Assembly (NCBI GenBank): GCA_017893485.1
Contig: CM030366.1
Coordinates: forward strand, 200,875,173 to 200,939,172
Reading direction: 5' to 3'
Length of the DNA stretch: 64,000 nucleotides
Source of the DNA: Hemerocallis citrina
Taxonomy: Eukaryota > Streptophyta > Magnoliopsida > Asparagales > Asphodelaceae
How positions within the stretch are numbered: position 1 is the stretch's first letter; every line of letters starts with the position of its first letter. Positions 32,654-43,690 of the stretch are shown one piece after another. The position numbers and the translations under genes are program-made. The notes under the pieces were generated by a model that saw only the letters and a list, made by a program, of their open reading frames with translations, had not been told where the DNA came from and made no database searches.

Positions 32654-33955
32654 TGTTAGGAATTATGCACGGGTCTTCGACACAATCAATACAAACCACC
32701 AAGCAAATAGAAGATCACACCAAATACACAAAGCACTACTGAATCATGTGATAACTTTGATCTTGAAGATGAGTACATTTCTTCATTGAGAAATGAAACA
32801 ACTTCCTCTAATACATTCGATCCAACAACGATGATCCGGAGTAGTTAGTTTTGAGTCTTGCCCATAGATTCGCCGCACTTGGCTCATCAAGGAAATCACA
32901 CTTGATTTCGTCCGTCAATTACAGCCGTATTAAACTCAAGGCCTTCAAACAAATCTTATCCCACTTCTCCTATTTCATGTCCGTTGACTTTGCTTTATCT
33001 CCATCTAGGGCAATATGCAATTACTTTTGAACAAATGTGTCATACATGTCCACATTCCAGAAATTAAAGTTGATCTTACCGTCAAACTATTTGATCTTCA
33101 TGCTTTGATCTGTCATCTTCTCCAAGGAACTCGAACAAATCTTGAAATGCGGAAGATTTCTAACCTAATGCTCTGATACCAATTGTTAGGAATTATGCGT
33201 CGGATCTTGTTGAGTCTTCGACACGATCTATACAAACCACCAAGCAAATCGAAGATCACGCCAAACATACAAAGCACACAAAGTACACAATATTTGTCAT
33301 GGTTTGGGCAAGCCTTAATCTAGGGAGAAAAAACCGAGATATTATTGAACTAAAGAAGATACAAGAGTTACAATTCTCACCACGACTCTCTCTCAAGCCT
33401 AACTATAAATACTTGTTGTATACAACGGCAAATTCACTCACCTCTCAGATGAAGTACTCTCATTTTCTTTTTGGCACTCAATAGAATCATATCGTTCTTT
33501 GACCCGTTACATTGATTATACAAAGATCTAGAGAAAACATAGTTTATTATACTTGATACAATAACTATCCGATGTATACTGAAGAGATAACCATACGATG
33601 AGAGACGTACGATCTAACCTAGAGAACAAGTCGGGCTTCAATCGAATCCCAAGACCCAATACCCGATTCTGCAGACTGTGGCGCAGTCGACTGCCATAAA
33701 TTGCAGTCGACCTTGTCGGGCTCCAAACCAAACCCGAGAGCATGGGCGGTCAACTGTGCAATCTACCGCACAACGTCTCTGCCATGCTGCTGCTGCTGCT
33801 CTTGCTTCCAACTGTGTTCACTTCGATCCTCTAATCGTTTCCAAGTATTCTCTTCACGTCGAACAAATATGCAAGACATATAAACCCAAGAGTTGGTTCT
33901 TACTCTTGAACTCATCATTCCTAGAGTCTAAATTCACACGCATTAAACATTAACA
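32654..33955 (-). mobile_element. Reverse-strand Copia fragment with one long LTR
   Basis: A 5' LTR (33184-33955, TGTTAGGAATT to CATTAACA on the plus strand) is followed on the reverse strand by the iMet primer site (GCTCTGATACCA at 33170-33181) and a gag start with stops (MKIK, stop, FDGKINFNFWNVDMYDTFVQ near 33100). About 90 bp of the other LTR survive at 32654-32743. Most of the element has been deleted. No target duplication is recognisable. Confidence 0.75.
33184..33955 (-). repeat. LTR of the reverse-strand Copia fragment
   Basis: 772 bp, TG...CA, adjacent to the primer site. The first part is repeated at 32654-32743 (shared TACAAACCACCAAGCAAAT). Confidence 0.75.
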
Positions 33956-34076
33956 CAAAGAACTAGAGAATGGTATAGAAAGAGCTTAGAATGAGTTGTG
34001 AATGTAAAAGAGGGATATTGGTCAGATCAGAGTTTAGAGAGAGATCTTTAGAATAAATTTGAAGACGTACAGATAT

Positions 34077-34508
34077 AGAGAACACAAGCTTTCAAGGTAA
34101 CAAATTTTGGTTATATTTGTAACATCCCTAATTGTGGTGATCTATAACAAATTTCAATTATGGAAACCATTTGCATCAGATGTCCTTGAGGATAGGAAAG
34201 AAACTAATACAGAAATTAGTTAATCGGAAGGAAATAACCCAAACAAAACAAAAGATTTGCTAGAATATTGCTAGCACTGTATCTTTTTCAAATTTTCTTG
34301 TATGAGCTCTAGTTTTAGCTATTGTCATCATTAAGTTCCAGAAATCATAGTCAGCCAGGTTTTATGCCTTTCACGTAAAACCCTTCATAAATAAGCTTCA
34401 ACTTTGTTTTCTTTATAAGATCATTCCTAAATATTAAAAGGAAAAATTGAAAAACTGTCATTTATAGAAGAATTTGCCAACATGACCTCAAGGAGGTTCA
34501 CCGAGCTT
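34077..34508. repeat. Long flanking duplication of Copia-2, left copy
   Basis: 432 bp starting AGAGAACACAAGCTTTC and ending TTCACCGAGCTTA. Nearly identical to 40932-41538 apart from a 173-bp MITE in that copy. No coding content is recognised. Confidence 0.9.
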
Positions 34509-35203
34509 AGAAAATGGGTGTTTTATACATCATTTACGAACCGATTTTTGAGCAATTTTTTGAGTAAGATCCTTAATAAATTATTAAAAGATCTTGATTG
34601 ATTTGTGTTCTTCTTCGTGAGCAGATCAAAATCATATATTTGTTTGCTAAAAACGGTTAAGGGGTGAATGAGAAATTGTCTCTCAAAGTGAGACGTTTTC
34701 ATTCTTGAAAATGGTTTAAGGGAACTTAGTCCCACATCGGAAAAATCAAAGAAAATAGAAGAGGATATATAGTAACCTCCTTCTAAATATTGTAAGATAG
34801 CTAGAAGAGAGACTCTCTCTCGCGCGCAACAGAATCACTTCTTTTTTCCTCCTCTGAGTTTCTCCACTCCTGTGGTTTTGGGTAAGTCGATGATAGGATT
34901 CTGACGCTGCTGCTCAGTTCGAGAGTGCTACGTGGTACCTACGTGAACACTCTGGTCGTTGCATCCTAGGAGACTGACGCCTTCGTTCATTCCAGCAACC
35001 TGAAGAGGGGAAATCTGTTTTAAGGACACTGTATGTGATACACAGGCCTCGGCTTCTCAACTTGTAATATGATATTGGATTTCGTAAGTTGTTCATTAAT
35101 TTATTTTATTTTTCTTTCGGTTTTTTCCTTTCTCTCCTCTTTTCTTCTCTGTTTTCTGTGCCTCTCAATCAAATCGAGTTTATTGTAAAAGAATTTTTGT
35201 AAC
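34507..35203 (+). repeat. Copia-2 5' LTR, internally deleted
   Basis: 697 bp; starts TTAGAAAATGGG (first TG missing) and ends TTTTTGTAAC. Compared with the 3' LTR it lacks the segment corresponding to about 40190-40555, which contains the tandem CTGCCGTTACAG repeats and a TATA box. Confidence 0.88.
34728..34771 (+). promoter_or_regulatory. USE-like motif and TATA box in Copia-2 5' LTR
   Basis: AGTCCCACATCG (34728-34739) is identical to the core of the plant snRNA upstream sequence element (RTCCCACATCG) and is followed 26 nt later by TATATA (34766-34771). The 3' LTR has the same arrangement (40093-40104, TATA at 40131). Confidence 0.6.
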
Positions 35204-35318
35204 CAACTTAAAACGGATTTTTTATTTTCCTGATTTCCGATTTTGAGGCACGGCTTTTCCTTTCCTTTTCTTTAATCTGGAAAACTTACACTCGTATTGT
35301 GTAATTTTCAGAATCAAA

Positions 35319-38300
35319 ATGACGACTGCATCAGACAAATTTACTGTGTCTGAAACGATCCACGTGCCGGTTGCTGATACGACGCAAGAACCGAATGTTG
35401 CTGCGACACGAGTGCCAATGCCCACTATTGTACCTGTCTCAGTCTCCCATGGGGAGAAACCTGAGAAGTTCAACGGGCAGAATTCAAAAGGTGGCAACAG
35501 AAGATGATGTTCTATCTGACCACACTGAATCTTGCAAGATTCTTGAACGAAGAAGCTCCAATTCTTAAGAAAGATGAGCAAGATAACCAAGTCACAGCCG
35601 CTATGGATGCTTGGAAAAATGCTGATTACCTGTATAGGAATTACATAATGAACGGATTAGTCGATTCTTTATATAATGTATACATTGACAAAAGAACAGC
35701 TAACGAACTTTGGAAATTACTATACCATAAGTATAAAACCAAGGACGCCGGCGCCAATAAATTCATTGTGGACCGCTTTCTAGACTATAAAATGGTATAT
35801 TCTAAAACAGTGATCAGTCAAGTTCAAGAACTACAACTGATCATACATGAGATTCATGCTGAAGGTATGAACTTAAGTGAAAGTTTCCAATTGGCATGCA
35901 TAATTGAAAAATTACCACAAGGTTGGAAAGACTTTAAGAATTACCTAAAACATAAGCGAAAAGAAATGGGCATTGAAGATCTCATTGTCAGACTTCGTAT
36001 TGAAGAAGACAATAGAGGATCTGAAAAGGTTGGACTCGTCAGTCATGCAGCTAAGGCAAATGTAATGGAACATAAACAACGTTCCAACAAGCACAACAAT
36101 AAGGGTCCCAAGTTGGGGCCTAAGGGAGAAATCTCTAAGAAGCCAAATTTTCAAGGCACGTTCTTCAATTGTGACAAAATGGGTCACAAGTCTACTGAAT
36201 GCAGACTTTCCAAGAAGAACAGGAACAGAGAAGCAAACTTGATTCAAGGCATTGCTCAAGATTTTTTCGATATCAACCTCTCAGCTGTGATCTCAGAGGT
36301 GAATATGTTAGGTTCAAACCCGAAGAAATGGTGGATTGACACTGGAGCTACTCGACACGTGTGCTCCAACAGAAGTATGTTCACCACTTTGAACCATTAG
36401 AGAATAGGGAGAAGATGTTTATGGGGAACTTGGCTACTTCAGAAATTAAGGGCCAAGGCAAGGTGATCTTGAAGATGACTTCTGGAAAGGAACTGACTCT
36501 GAACAATGTTGCATATGTTCCTGAAATCCGTAAGAACCTGGTATCTGGTTCATTGCTTAATAATCACGGATTTCGTTTAGTGTTTGAGTCGAACAATTTT
36601 GTTTTGCCAAAGAGTGGAATGTATGTTAGTAGATGATACATGAGTGGTGAAATGTTTAAACTCAATATAATGACCATGGTCAAGAATATCAATAAAGCTA
36701 GCTCTTCTACTTGTATGCCTGAGTCTTCCAATTTATGGCTTGGTAGACTAGGACATGTTAATTATGATACTTTGCGAAGACTAATTAACTTGAATCACAT
36801 ACCAACATTCCAAATTGATTCCAAACACAAGTGTGAAACTTGTGTTGAGGCAAAACTAACAAGATCATCGTTTAAAAATGTTGAAAGAAAGACTGAAACC
36901 TCTTGATCTAACTCACACTGATATTTGTGATTTGAAAATAATACAAACAAGAGATGGTAATAAATATTTTATTACCTTCATTGATGATAGCATGAAATAC
37001 TGCTATGTATACTTGCTTAAAAGGAAGGATGAAGCTATAGAGAAATTTGTTCTCTATAAGAATGAAGTTGAGAACCAACTCAATAAGAAAATTAAGGCGC
37101 TAAGAAGCGACCGAGGTGGAGAGTATGAATCGCCATTTGCTGACACGTGTGCTAAGCATGGGATTATACATGAAACAACAGTTCCTTATTCTCCTCAGTC
37201 CAACGGTGTTGCTGAGAGAAAGAATCGTACATTGAAAGAAATGATGAATGCAATGTTACTAAGTTTTGGTTTGCCACCAAACTTGTGGGGAGAAGCTATT
37301 CTTTCGGCTAACTACCTTTTGAATAAGGTGCCCAAAAAGAAAGAAGAGAAAACTCCATATGAATTATGGAAAGGAAGAAAGTCATCCTACAATTACTTAC
37401 GAATGTGGGGATATCTTGCCAAGGTGGCAGTACCTCCACCTAAGAAAGTGAAAATAGGACAAAAAATGGTTGATTGTATTTTCATTGGCTATGCACTTAA
37501 CAGTAGTGCCTATCAGTTCTTGGTGTACAAATCCAAGAACACGATAATGGAATCTAGAAATGCATCGTTCTTTGAAGATGTATTACCATGTAAGTCAAAG
37601 GAGGAACCAAGTTCCTTCAAATGAACACATGAGACTATTAGTGAAGATAGTGAAGACCAAGATGAAGAAGTTGAGGAGGAACCTCGACGCAGTAAAAGAA
37701 CAAGAATGGAAAAATCTTTTGGTTCGGATTTCTTGACTTTTATGCTTGAAGGTGAACCCTAATCCTTCAAGGAAGCGGTGAACTCTAGTGATGTTTCTCT
37801 ATGAAAAGAAGCCATCAAGAGTGAAATTGATTCTATCTTGCAAAATCATACTTGGGAACTAGTGGATCTTCCACCAGGTAGTAAACCTTTAGGTTCCAAG
37901 TGTATCTTCAAGAGAAAAATGAAACTTGATGGATCAATTGAAAAATACAAGGCAAGACTTGTAATTAAAGGCTATAAACAAAAGGAAGGAATTGATTACT
38001 TTGATACATATTCTCCTGTGAAGAGAATAAATTCCATTAGGATGGTACTTGCAGTAGCAGCTCTGCGCAATCTTGAAGTACATCAAATTGATGTAAAAAC
38101 AGCTTTTCTTAATGGAGATTTAGATGAAGAAATCTACATGGAACAACCCGAGGGTTTTCCGGCTCCAGGACATGAAAAGAAAGTGTGTAAACTGGTGAAG
38201 TCATTATATGGCTTGAAACAAGCTCCAAAGCAGTAGCATGAGAAATTTGACAATGTCATGATGACCAATGGTTTTAAGACTAATGAACGTGCCAAATGTG

Positions 38301-39293
38301 TATATGTCAAAGACACAGAAAATGGATATGTTATTATATGTTTGTATGTAGATGACGTGCTTATTATTGGAAGCAATGATCAAATGATTAAATCTGTTAA
38401 AAACATGTTGAACTCAAGGTTTGACATGAAAGACATGCGACTAGCTGATGTTATATTGGGAATTAAAATTACAAGAACATCAGACGAGCTTATCTTAAGC
38501 CAGTCACATTATGTTGACAATATTCTTGGAAAATTTGATAAACATAATTATGGAATTGCCAGAACTCCAATAGATCTAACTTTACATTTATCCAAGAATA
38601 AAGGTGGGAGTATTTCTCAAGTAGAATACTCTAGAATCATAGGCAGTCTAATGCACTTAATGTGTTGTACAAGACCAGACATAGCTTATGCAGTGAGTAA
38701 ACTAAGTAGATACACAAGTAATCATAGAAGCGAGCATTGGCAAGCAATTACAAGAGTACTGAAATACTTGCATTTTATTCGTAACTATGGGCTGCACTAT
38801 ACGAGATACTCGGCTGTACTTGAAGGATACAATAATGCAAACTGGAATCTAGTGATAATTCAAAATCCACTAGTGGCTGTGTGTTTACACTAGGTGGTGA
38901 GTAGTTTCTTGGAAATCCTCGAAACAAACAGTGATCGCTAAATTCACGATGGAATCTGAATTTATCGCACTGGACAAATGTGGGGAAGATGCTGAATGGT
39001 TACGCCATTTTCTTGAAAATATTCCAAGGTGGACGAAGCATGTGCCTCCAATCTGTATACATTCAGATAGTCAATCTGCAATTTGTAGAGTACAGAGCAA
39101 TATGTATAATGGTAAATCTAGACATATTCATCAAAGACATAATACCATTAGACAACTACTCTTTACTGGGGTTATCTCTGTGAACTATATAAAGTCAAAG
39201 GATAATATTGTCGATCCGCTAATCAAAGGGTTAAATAGAGAGTTAGTTGATAAATCATCGAGGGAAATGGGACTAAAGCCCATGAAAGAATAA
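35319..39293 (+). pseudogene. Copia-2 gag-pol polyprotein remnant
   Basis: The gag ATG is at 35319; GEKPEKFNG is followed by a frameshift near 35480, after which gag reads on to a zinc knuckle ([11 protein letters not shown]) near 36170. Protease keeps [13 protein letters not shown]. Integrase shows the GAG-pre-integrase CETC motif, the catalytic Asp of HTDIC, LRSDRGGEY, and the Glu of NGVAERKNRTL. RT has GYKQKEGIDYFDTYSP, QIDVKTAFLNGD and the catalytic CLYVDDVLI; RNase H has TMESEFIAL and SDSQSAI. Stops or frameshifts occur near 36398, 36634, 36904, 37622, 37802, 38234 (TAG for a usual Trp) and 38891. Functional copies make a particle-forming, reverse-transcribing polyprotein; this copy is dead. 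Confidence 0.88.
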
Positions 39294-39869
39294 GTCGATA
39301 CAATGGATACCCAACTTAGCTGACTAGGATCTAGGTTCAAAAGGACAACTAAATTGTAAAGACCAAGTTGGATCACTGTGGGCATTTTTTCATGTCCATT
39401 CCCATGATGAAACAGTGATGCCCGTAAGGTGACAGGTTAAGTTAGGTTTTTAATGATTCTTATACGTCGGATATCCGAGCAGAGTAATGCGAGTTACTCT
39501 TAGGTAAGAAATCACCTATGTAAGAGGGAAGAAGGGCCGCTTACAAGGGATTAATGTAGGGCAATATTCCTGTTAAATTCTTGTAGAGCCAGGCGTATAT
39601 TCATGGCCAAAACGAACATAACAGTGAGAACTGAAAATATGTTAGGAAGATTTCTGTGTGAAATATGTCATCGTTTACACAAATGACAGAACAGTTCAAG
39701 GACATCGCGTCTACTGTTTAGTTATTAAAGTAAATATATTTTCATAAGAGAAGGTTCAAAAGGTAACACCTACCTATCCTATGCAGGAATCAACCGTTGA
39801 ATTCTATCACCAAGTCTGTCGTGTCAGTCTATCGTATCTGTGATCGTCAATTTTTATTCATGTGGGGAA

Positions 39870-40932
39870 TGTTAGAAAATGAGTGTTTTATACACCATTT
39901 ACGAACCGATTTTTGAGCAAGTTTTTGAGTAAGATCCTTAATGAATTATTTAGAGATCTTGATTGATTTGTGTTCTCCTTCGTGAGTAGATCAAAATCAT
40001 ATATTGGTTTGCTAAAAACGGTTAAGGGGTGAATGAGAAATTGTCTCTCAAAGTAAGACGTTTTCATTCTTGAAAATGGGTTAAGGGAACTTAGTCCCAC
40101 ATCGGAAAAATCAAAGAAAATTAAAGAGGATATATAGTAACCTCCTTCTAAGCATTGTAAGATAGCTAGAAGAGAGGCTCTTTCTCGTGCGCGCAGGGGG
40201 GTGCAAATCTCGAACCGGATTATATGCGACTTGTGTGCGCCCGCACAACCTGTAGACACGACCGACATGACCCCACCCCGTGCAGAGCCACTTTTTGCCA
40301 CAATTTTGATTTTTTCTTGTGTAACGGCTGAAATAAATGCAGAAACGGTTCTGCCTGCCGTTTCAGTGCTGTGTTGAATATTTTGTCTGCCGTTACAGTG
40401 TAGGAATTCAATTACATGTCTGCTGTAACACTTAGGGTATTCAAAGCCTTGTCTGCCGTTACACTAAAGGCATTCAAAGCTTTGTCTGCCGTTACAGATT
40501 TAACCCTGCCTCTATAAATAGAGGCATCCCCTCTCATTTCTTCCCTACAATAGAAACACTTCTTTCTTCCTCCTCTGAGTCCTGTTCGTTTCTCCACTCC
40601 TGCTGTTTTGGTAAGACGGTGATAGGATTCTGACCCTGCTGCTCAGTTCGAGAGTGCTACGTGGTGCCTACGTGAACATTCTGGTTGTTGCATCCTGGGA
40701 GAAAGACGCCTTTGTTCATTCCAGCAACCGGAAGAGCCAAAATCTGTTTTAAGGACACTGTGTGATACACAGGTCTCGGCTTCTCAACTTGTAATCTGAT
40801 ATTGAGTTTTGTAAGTTGTTTATTTATTTGTTTTTTTTTTCTTTCGGTTTTTTTCCTTTCTCTCCTCTTTTCTTCTCTGTTTTCTGTTCCTTTCAATCAA
40901 ATCGAGTTTATTGTAAAAGAATTTTTGTAACA
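39870..40932 (+). repeat. Copia-2 3' LTR, full length
   Basis: 1063 bp, TGTTAGAAAATGAG to TTTTTGTAACA. Contains the USE-like motif with TATATA at 40131, a second TATA (CTATAAATAG) near 40511, and the tandem CTGCCGTTACAG units. Confidence 0.9.
40355..40498 (+). repeat. 33-bp tandem U3 repeats in Copia-2 3' LTR
   Basis: CTGCCGTTACAG and variants begin at 40355, 40387, 40420, 40453 and 40486 (spacing 32-33 bp), directly upstream of the TATA box near 40511. Enhancer-like by position. A similar word, CTGCTGTTACAG, occurs in the Copia-3 LTR. Confidence 0.75.
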
Positions 40933-41538
40933 GAGAACACATGCTTTCAAGGTAACAAATTTTGGTTATATTTGTAACATCCCTAATTGTGGTGATCTAT
41001 AACAAATTTCAATTATGGAAACCATTTGCATCAGATGTCCTTCAGGATAGGAAAGAAACTAATACAGAAAGAGTAATGCTAGAGCCACTACCAATTTCAC
41101 TACATTTTTCTTCACTACCTTAGGTGGCACACTCCAATAGGTAGGAAATGATAGAGTAAACGGGATAACTTTTCAATAGAAGTATGCCACCTAAAGTAGT
41201 GAATGAAATGGTAGTGAAATTTGTAGTGGCTAAAGCATCACTCATTAGTTAATTGGAAGGAAATAACCCAAATAAAACAAAAGATTTGCTAGAATATTGC
41301 TAGCACTGTATCTTCTCCAAATTTCCTTGTATGAGCTCTAGTTTTAGCTATTGTCATCATTAAGTTCCAGAAATCATAGTCAGCCAGGTTTTATGCCTTT
41401 CACGTAAAACCCTTCATAAATAAGCTTCAACTTTGTTTTCTTTGTAAGATCATTCCTAAATATTAAAAGGAAAAATTGAAAAACTGTCATTTATAGAAGA
41501 ATTTGCCAACATGACCTCAAGGAAGTTCACCGAGCTTA
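40932..41538. repeat. Long flanking duplication of Copia-2, right copy
   Basis: Matches 34077-34508 from AGAGAACACA to CACCGAGCTTA; the extra length is the MITE at 41071-41243. Confidence 0.9.
41071..41243. mobile_element. MITE, 173 bp, absent from the paralogous copy
   Basis: Inverted ends GAGTAATGCTAGAGCCACTA and, on the reverse strand, GAGTGATGCTTTAGCCACTA; TTTCACTAC recurs inside. The left copy of the duplication has the empty site (ACAGAAATTAGTT), which sets the limits. The duplication at the junction is at most one A, so the superfamily is unclear. Confidence 0.75.
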
Positions 41539-41564
41539 CCTTAAAAAGGGCTACTCGCAAAGTA

Positions 41565-41834
41565 TCTCTAGTATAATAATGGGAGAATGCCTTAGTGTTA
41601 TTTGTCAATCTAAAAACACGTGTGACGTACATACATAACTAATATGAAGGAGGTTTCAGGTTCGAGTCCTCACCACATAAGAGTTTTTATTGAATTTTTT
41701 GTTATATTAAGACGTGCATTGTCCATGCATAACTAATATAAAAGCGGTCTCAGGTTTGAGGTCTGACTACGTTAAAATTACACTTTAAAAAATATATATT
41801 TATTTAGACGTGCATCGCACATGTAAACGATTAG
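41565..41834 (+). mobile_element. Helitron-like element, 270 bp
   Basis: Starts TCTCTAGTATAATAATGGGA after an A, and ends with an imperfect hairpin (ACGTGCATCGCACATGT) followed about 7 nt later by TTAG and then T. The 5' end matches the Helitron at 45900 (TCTCTACTATTATAATGG). The interior has two related units carrying TGCATAACTAATAT. TTAG instead of CTAG lowers confidence. Confidence 0.5.
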
Positions 41835-41994
41835 TAAATAATAAAACAAAAGAGACAAAGTATGACTGATATAAAAGATCATAGAACATGATTGTTTGTA
41901 GAAAATAAAACAGAAATCAGACTAACATATACTCAAAGTAAACAACATACAAATAACGAAAAGCTTTATGTGGCATGCATGTGATATATATAGA

Positions 41995-42164
41995 GGGTAA
42001 AAGGGATATGAGCAACTTGCTCATTTAGTAAATGAGCAATTGATTATGTGACATGCATGTGATACATTGGACAACTAACTATTTTAAAAAAATTTCAATC
42101 ACATGTATGCCACATCATTAATTGCTTATTTACTAAATAAACAAGTTGCTCATACCCCTTTTTT
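41995..42164. mobile_element. Micron-like MITE next to (TA)n, copy A
   Basis: Inverted ends GGGTAAAAGGGATATGAGCA and, on the reverse strand, AAAAAAGGGGTATGAGCA, then CAACTTGCTCATTTA-type words. A partial second right end (42165-42217) is tandemly repeated. It is preceded by a short TATATA and followed by (TA)n. Same family as 53993-54164. Confidence 0.75.
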
Positions 42165-42216
42165 CATCATTAATTGCTTATTTACTAAATAAACAAGTTG
42201 CTCATACCCTTTTTTT

Positions 42217-42217
<1 letters not shown>

Positions 42218-42270
<53 letters not shown>
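42218..42270. repeat. (TA)n microsatellite
   Basis: About 26 TA units directly after the MITE right end. Confidence 0.95.
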
Positions 42271-42279
<9 letters not shown>

Positions 42280-42281
42280 CA

Positions 42282-43405
42282 AGATTTGCCCTTGGGCACG
42301 TCCCTACGGCACGTATTCGGAACGATACAAAATAGGAAAAGTCCTATAAACAGTAAAACAACAATTATGTAGCTCAAGTCTGAATAGTAAGACAATAATT
42401 AGTTGTAAATAAAAGTCCATATTTTCATTAGTATATATTAAAAAATAATTTTATATGAGGGTGTAAAATCTAACTTTTTAGAACTTTAAGTATGGAAAAT
42501 GATGAAATTTAGCTATTGAAGAAATATTTGCTATTTTCAATATAACATGTGCAATAAAAAACATAAAAATTGTGAAAATTTACAAAATTGAAATCTTAAA
42601 ATCTAAATTTATAAGTTATAAAGAAAGAATGGGAGAGAGAGGTAGGGAGAGAGAGAAAGAGAGAAATATGAAAAGGTGAAGAGAGAAGAGAGAGATAGTA
42701 ATAAAGTAATGAGTTTTTTAGTTTTGGGGGGAAAATTTTGGTTTTGGGATTTGAAACTTTTGAGGGGAAGGGGAGAATGTGTTTTGGGAGGTTAGATTTG
42801 GGCCTTTGATTTTGAGGGAATTGAAGGTGAGCCACTTGATAGCTTTCTTTGTATTTTATTATATATACTAGATTTGCCCGTGGGCACGTGCCTACGGCAC
42901 GTCTTCGGAACGATACAAAACACGAAAAGCCATGTAAACAGTAAAACAATAATTATGTAGCTCAAGTTTGAATAGTATGACAATAATTAGTTATAAATAA
43001 AAGTCTATGTTTCCATTAGTATATGTTGAAAAATAATTATAAATGGAGGTATAAAATCTAACTTCTTAGAACTTTAAGTGTGGAAAATAATGAAATTTAA
43101 TTGTTGAAGATATATTTGCTATTAAAAATTCTAAAAATTTACAAAACCGAAATCTTAAAATCTAATTTTATAAGTAAATAAAGAAAGAATGGGATAGAGA
43201 GATATCGAGAGAGAGAGAAAGAGAGAAATATGAAAAAGTAAAGAGAGAAGAGATAGATAGTAATAAAGTAATGAGTTTTTTAGAGGGAAAATTTTCGTTT
43301 TTGGGTTTAAAATTTTGGAGGAAAAATATGTTTTGTGAGATTTGATATGGACATTTGATTTTGGGAAAATTGATTGTGAGCCACTTGATAGCTTTCTTTG
43401 TAATT

Positions 43406-43410
<5 letters not shown>
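42282..43410. repeat. Tandem pair of 540-590 bp units
   Basis: Unit 1 (42282-42867) and unit 2 (42870-43410) both start AGATTTGCCC and both contain GGAACGATACAAAA, CAGTAAAACAA and a GAGAGAGAAAGAGAGAAATA block; both end before a TA-rich run. Unit 2 is preceded by ACTAG and an imperfect GTGGGCACGTGCCTAC hairpin, which on the reverse strand resembles a Helitron 3' end. No ORF. Confidence 0.7.

Positions 43411-43499
<89 letters not shown>
43409..43499. repeat. (TA)n microsatellite, about 90 bp
   Basis: Uninterrupted TA run. A second one of about 64 bp follows at 43566-43629. Confidence 0.95.
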
Positions 43500-43501
<2 letters not shown>

Positions 43502-43562
43502 TCTGAAACTCCGAAACTACATTAAATCCAACTGACAACTCTTTTTCTAATGTATTCCCACT

Positions 43563-43630
<68 letters not shown>

Positions 43631-43690
43631 CAACAGTGGCAAAAGATAGGAATCTATGAAGATTTCTTGACTAATAATCTACTATTTGAC

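Larger units (their letters stand above)
34507..40932 (+). mobile_element. Copia-2: LTR element with decayed gag-pol
   Basis: LTRs at 34507-35203 and 39870-40932, with gag, protease, integrase, RT and RNase H regions in Copia order between them. The left LTR lacks the initial TG and about 360 bp of internal U3/R sequence. There is no 5-bp target duplication; instead both sides carry the same roughly 430-bp sequence. No tRNA-iMet primer site follows the left LTR (it reads CAACTTAAAACGG). Related to Copia-3. Confidence 0.9.

Noticed and set aside
34507..40932. Integrated plant pararetrovirus
   Set aside because: The domain order (protease, integrase, RT, RNase H) and the two LTRs are those of Copia elements; no movement or coat protein is present.
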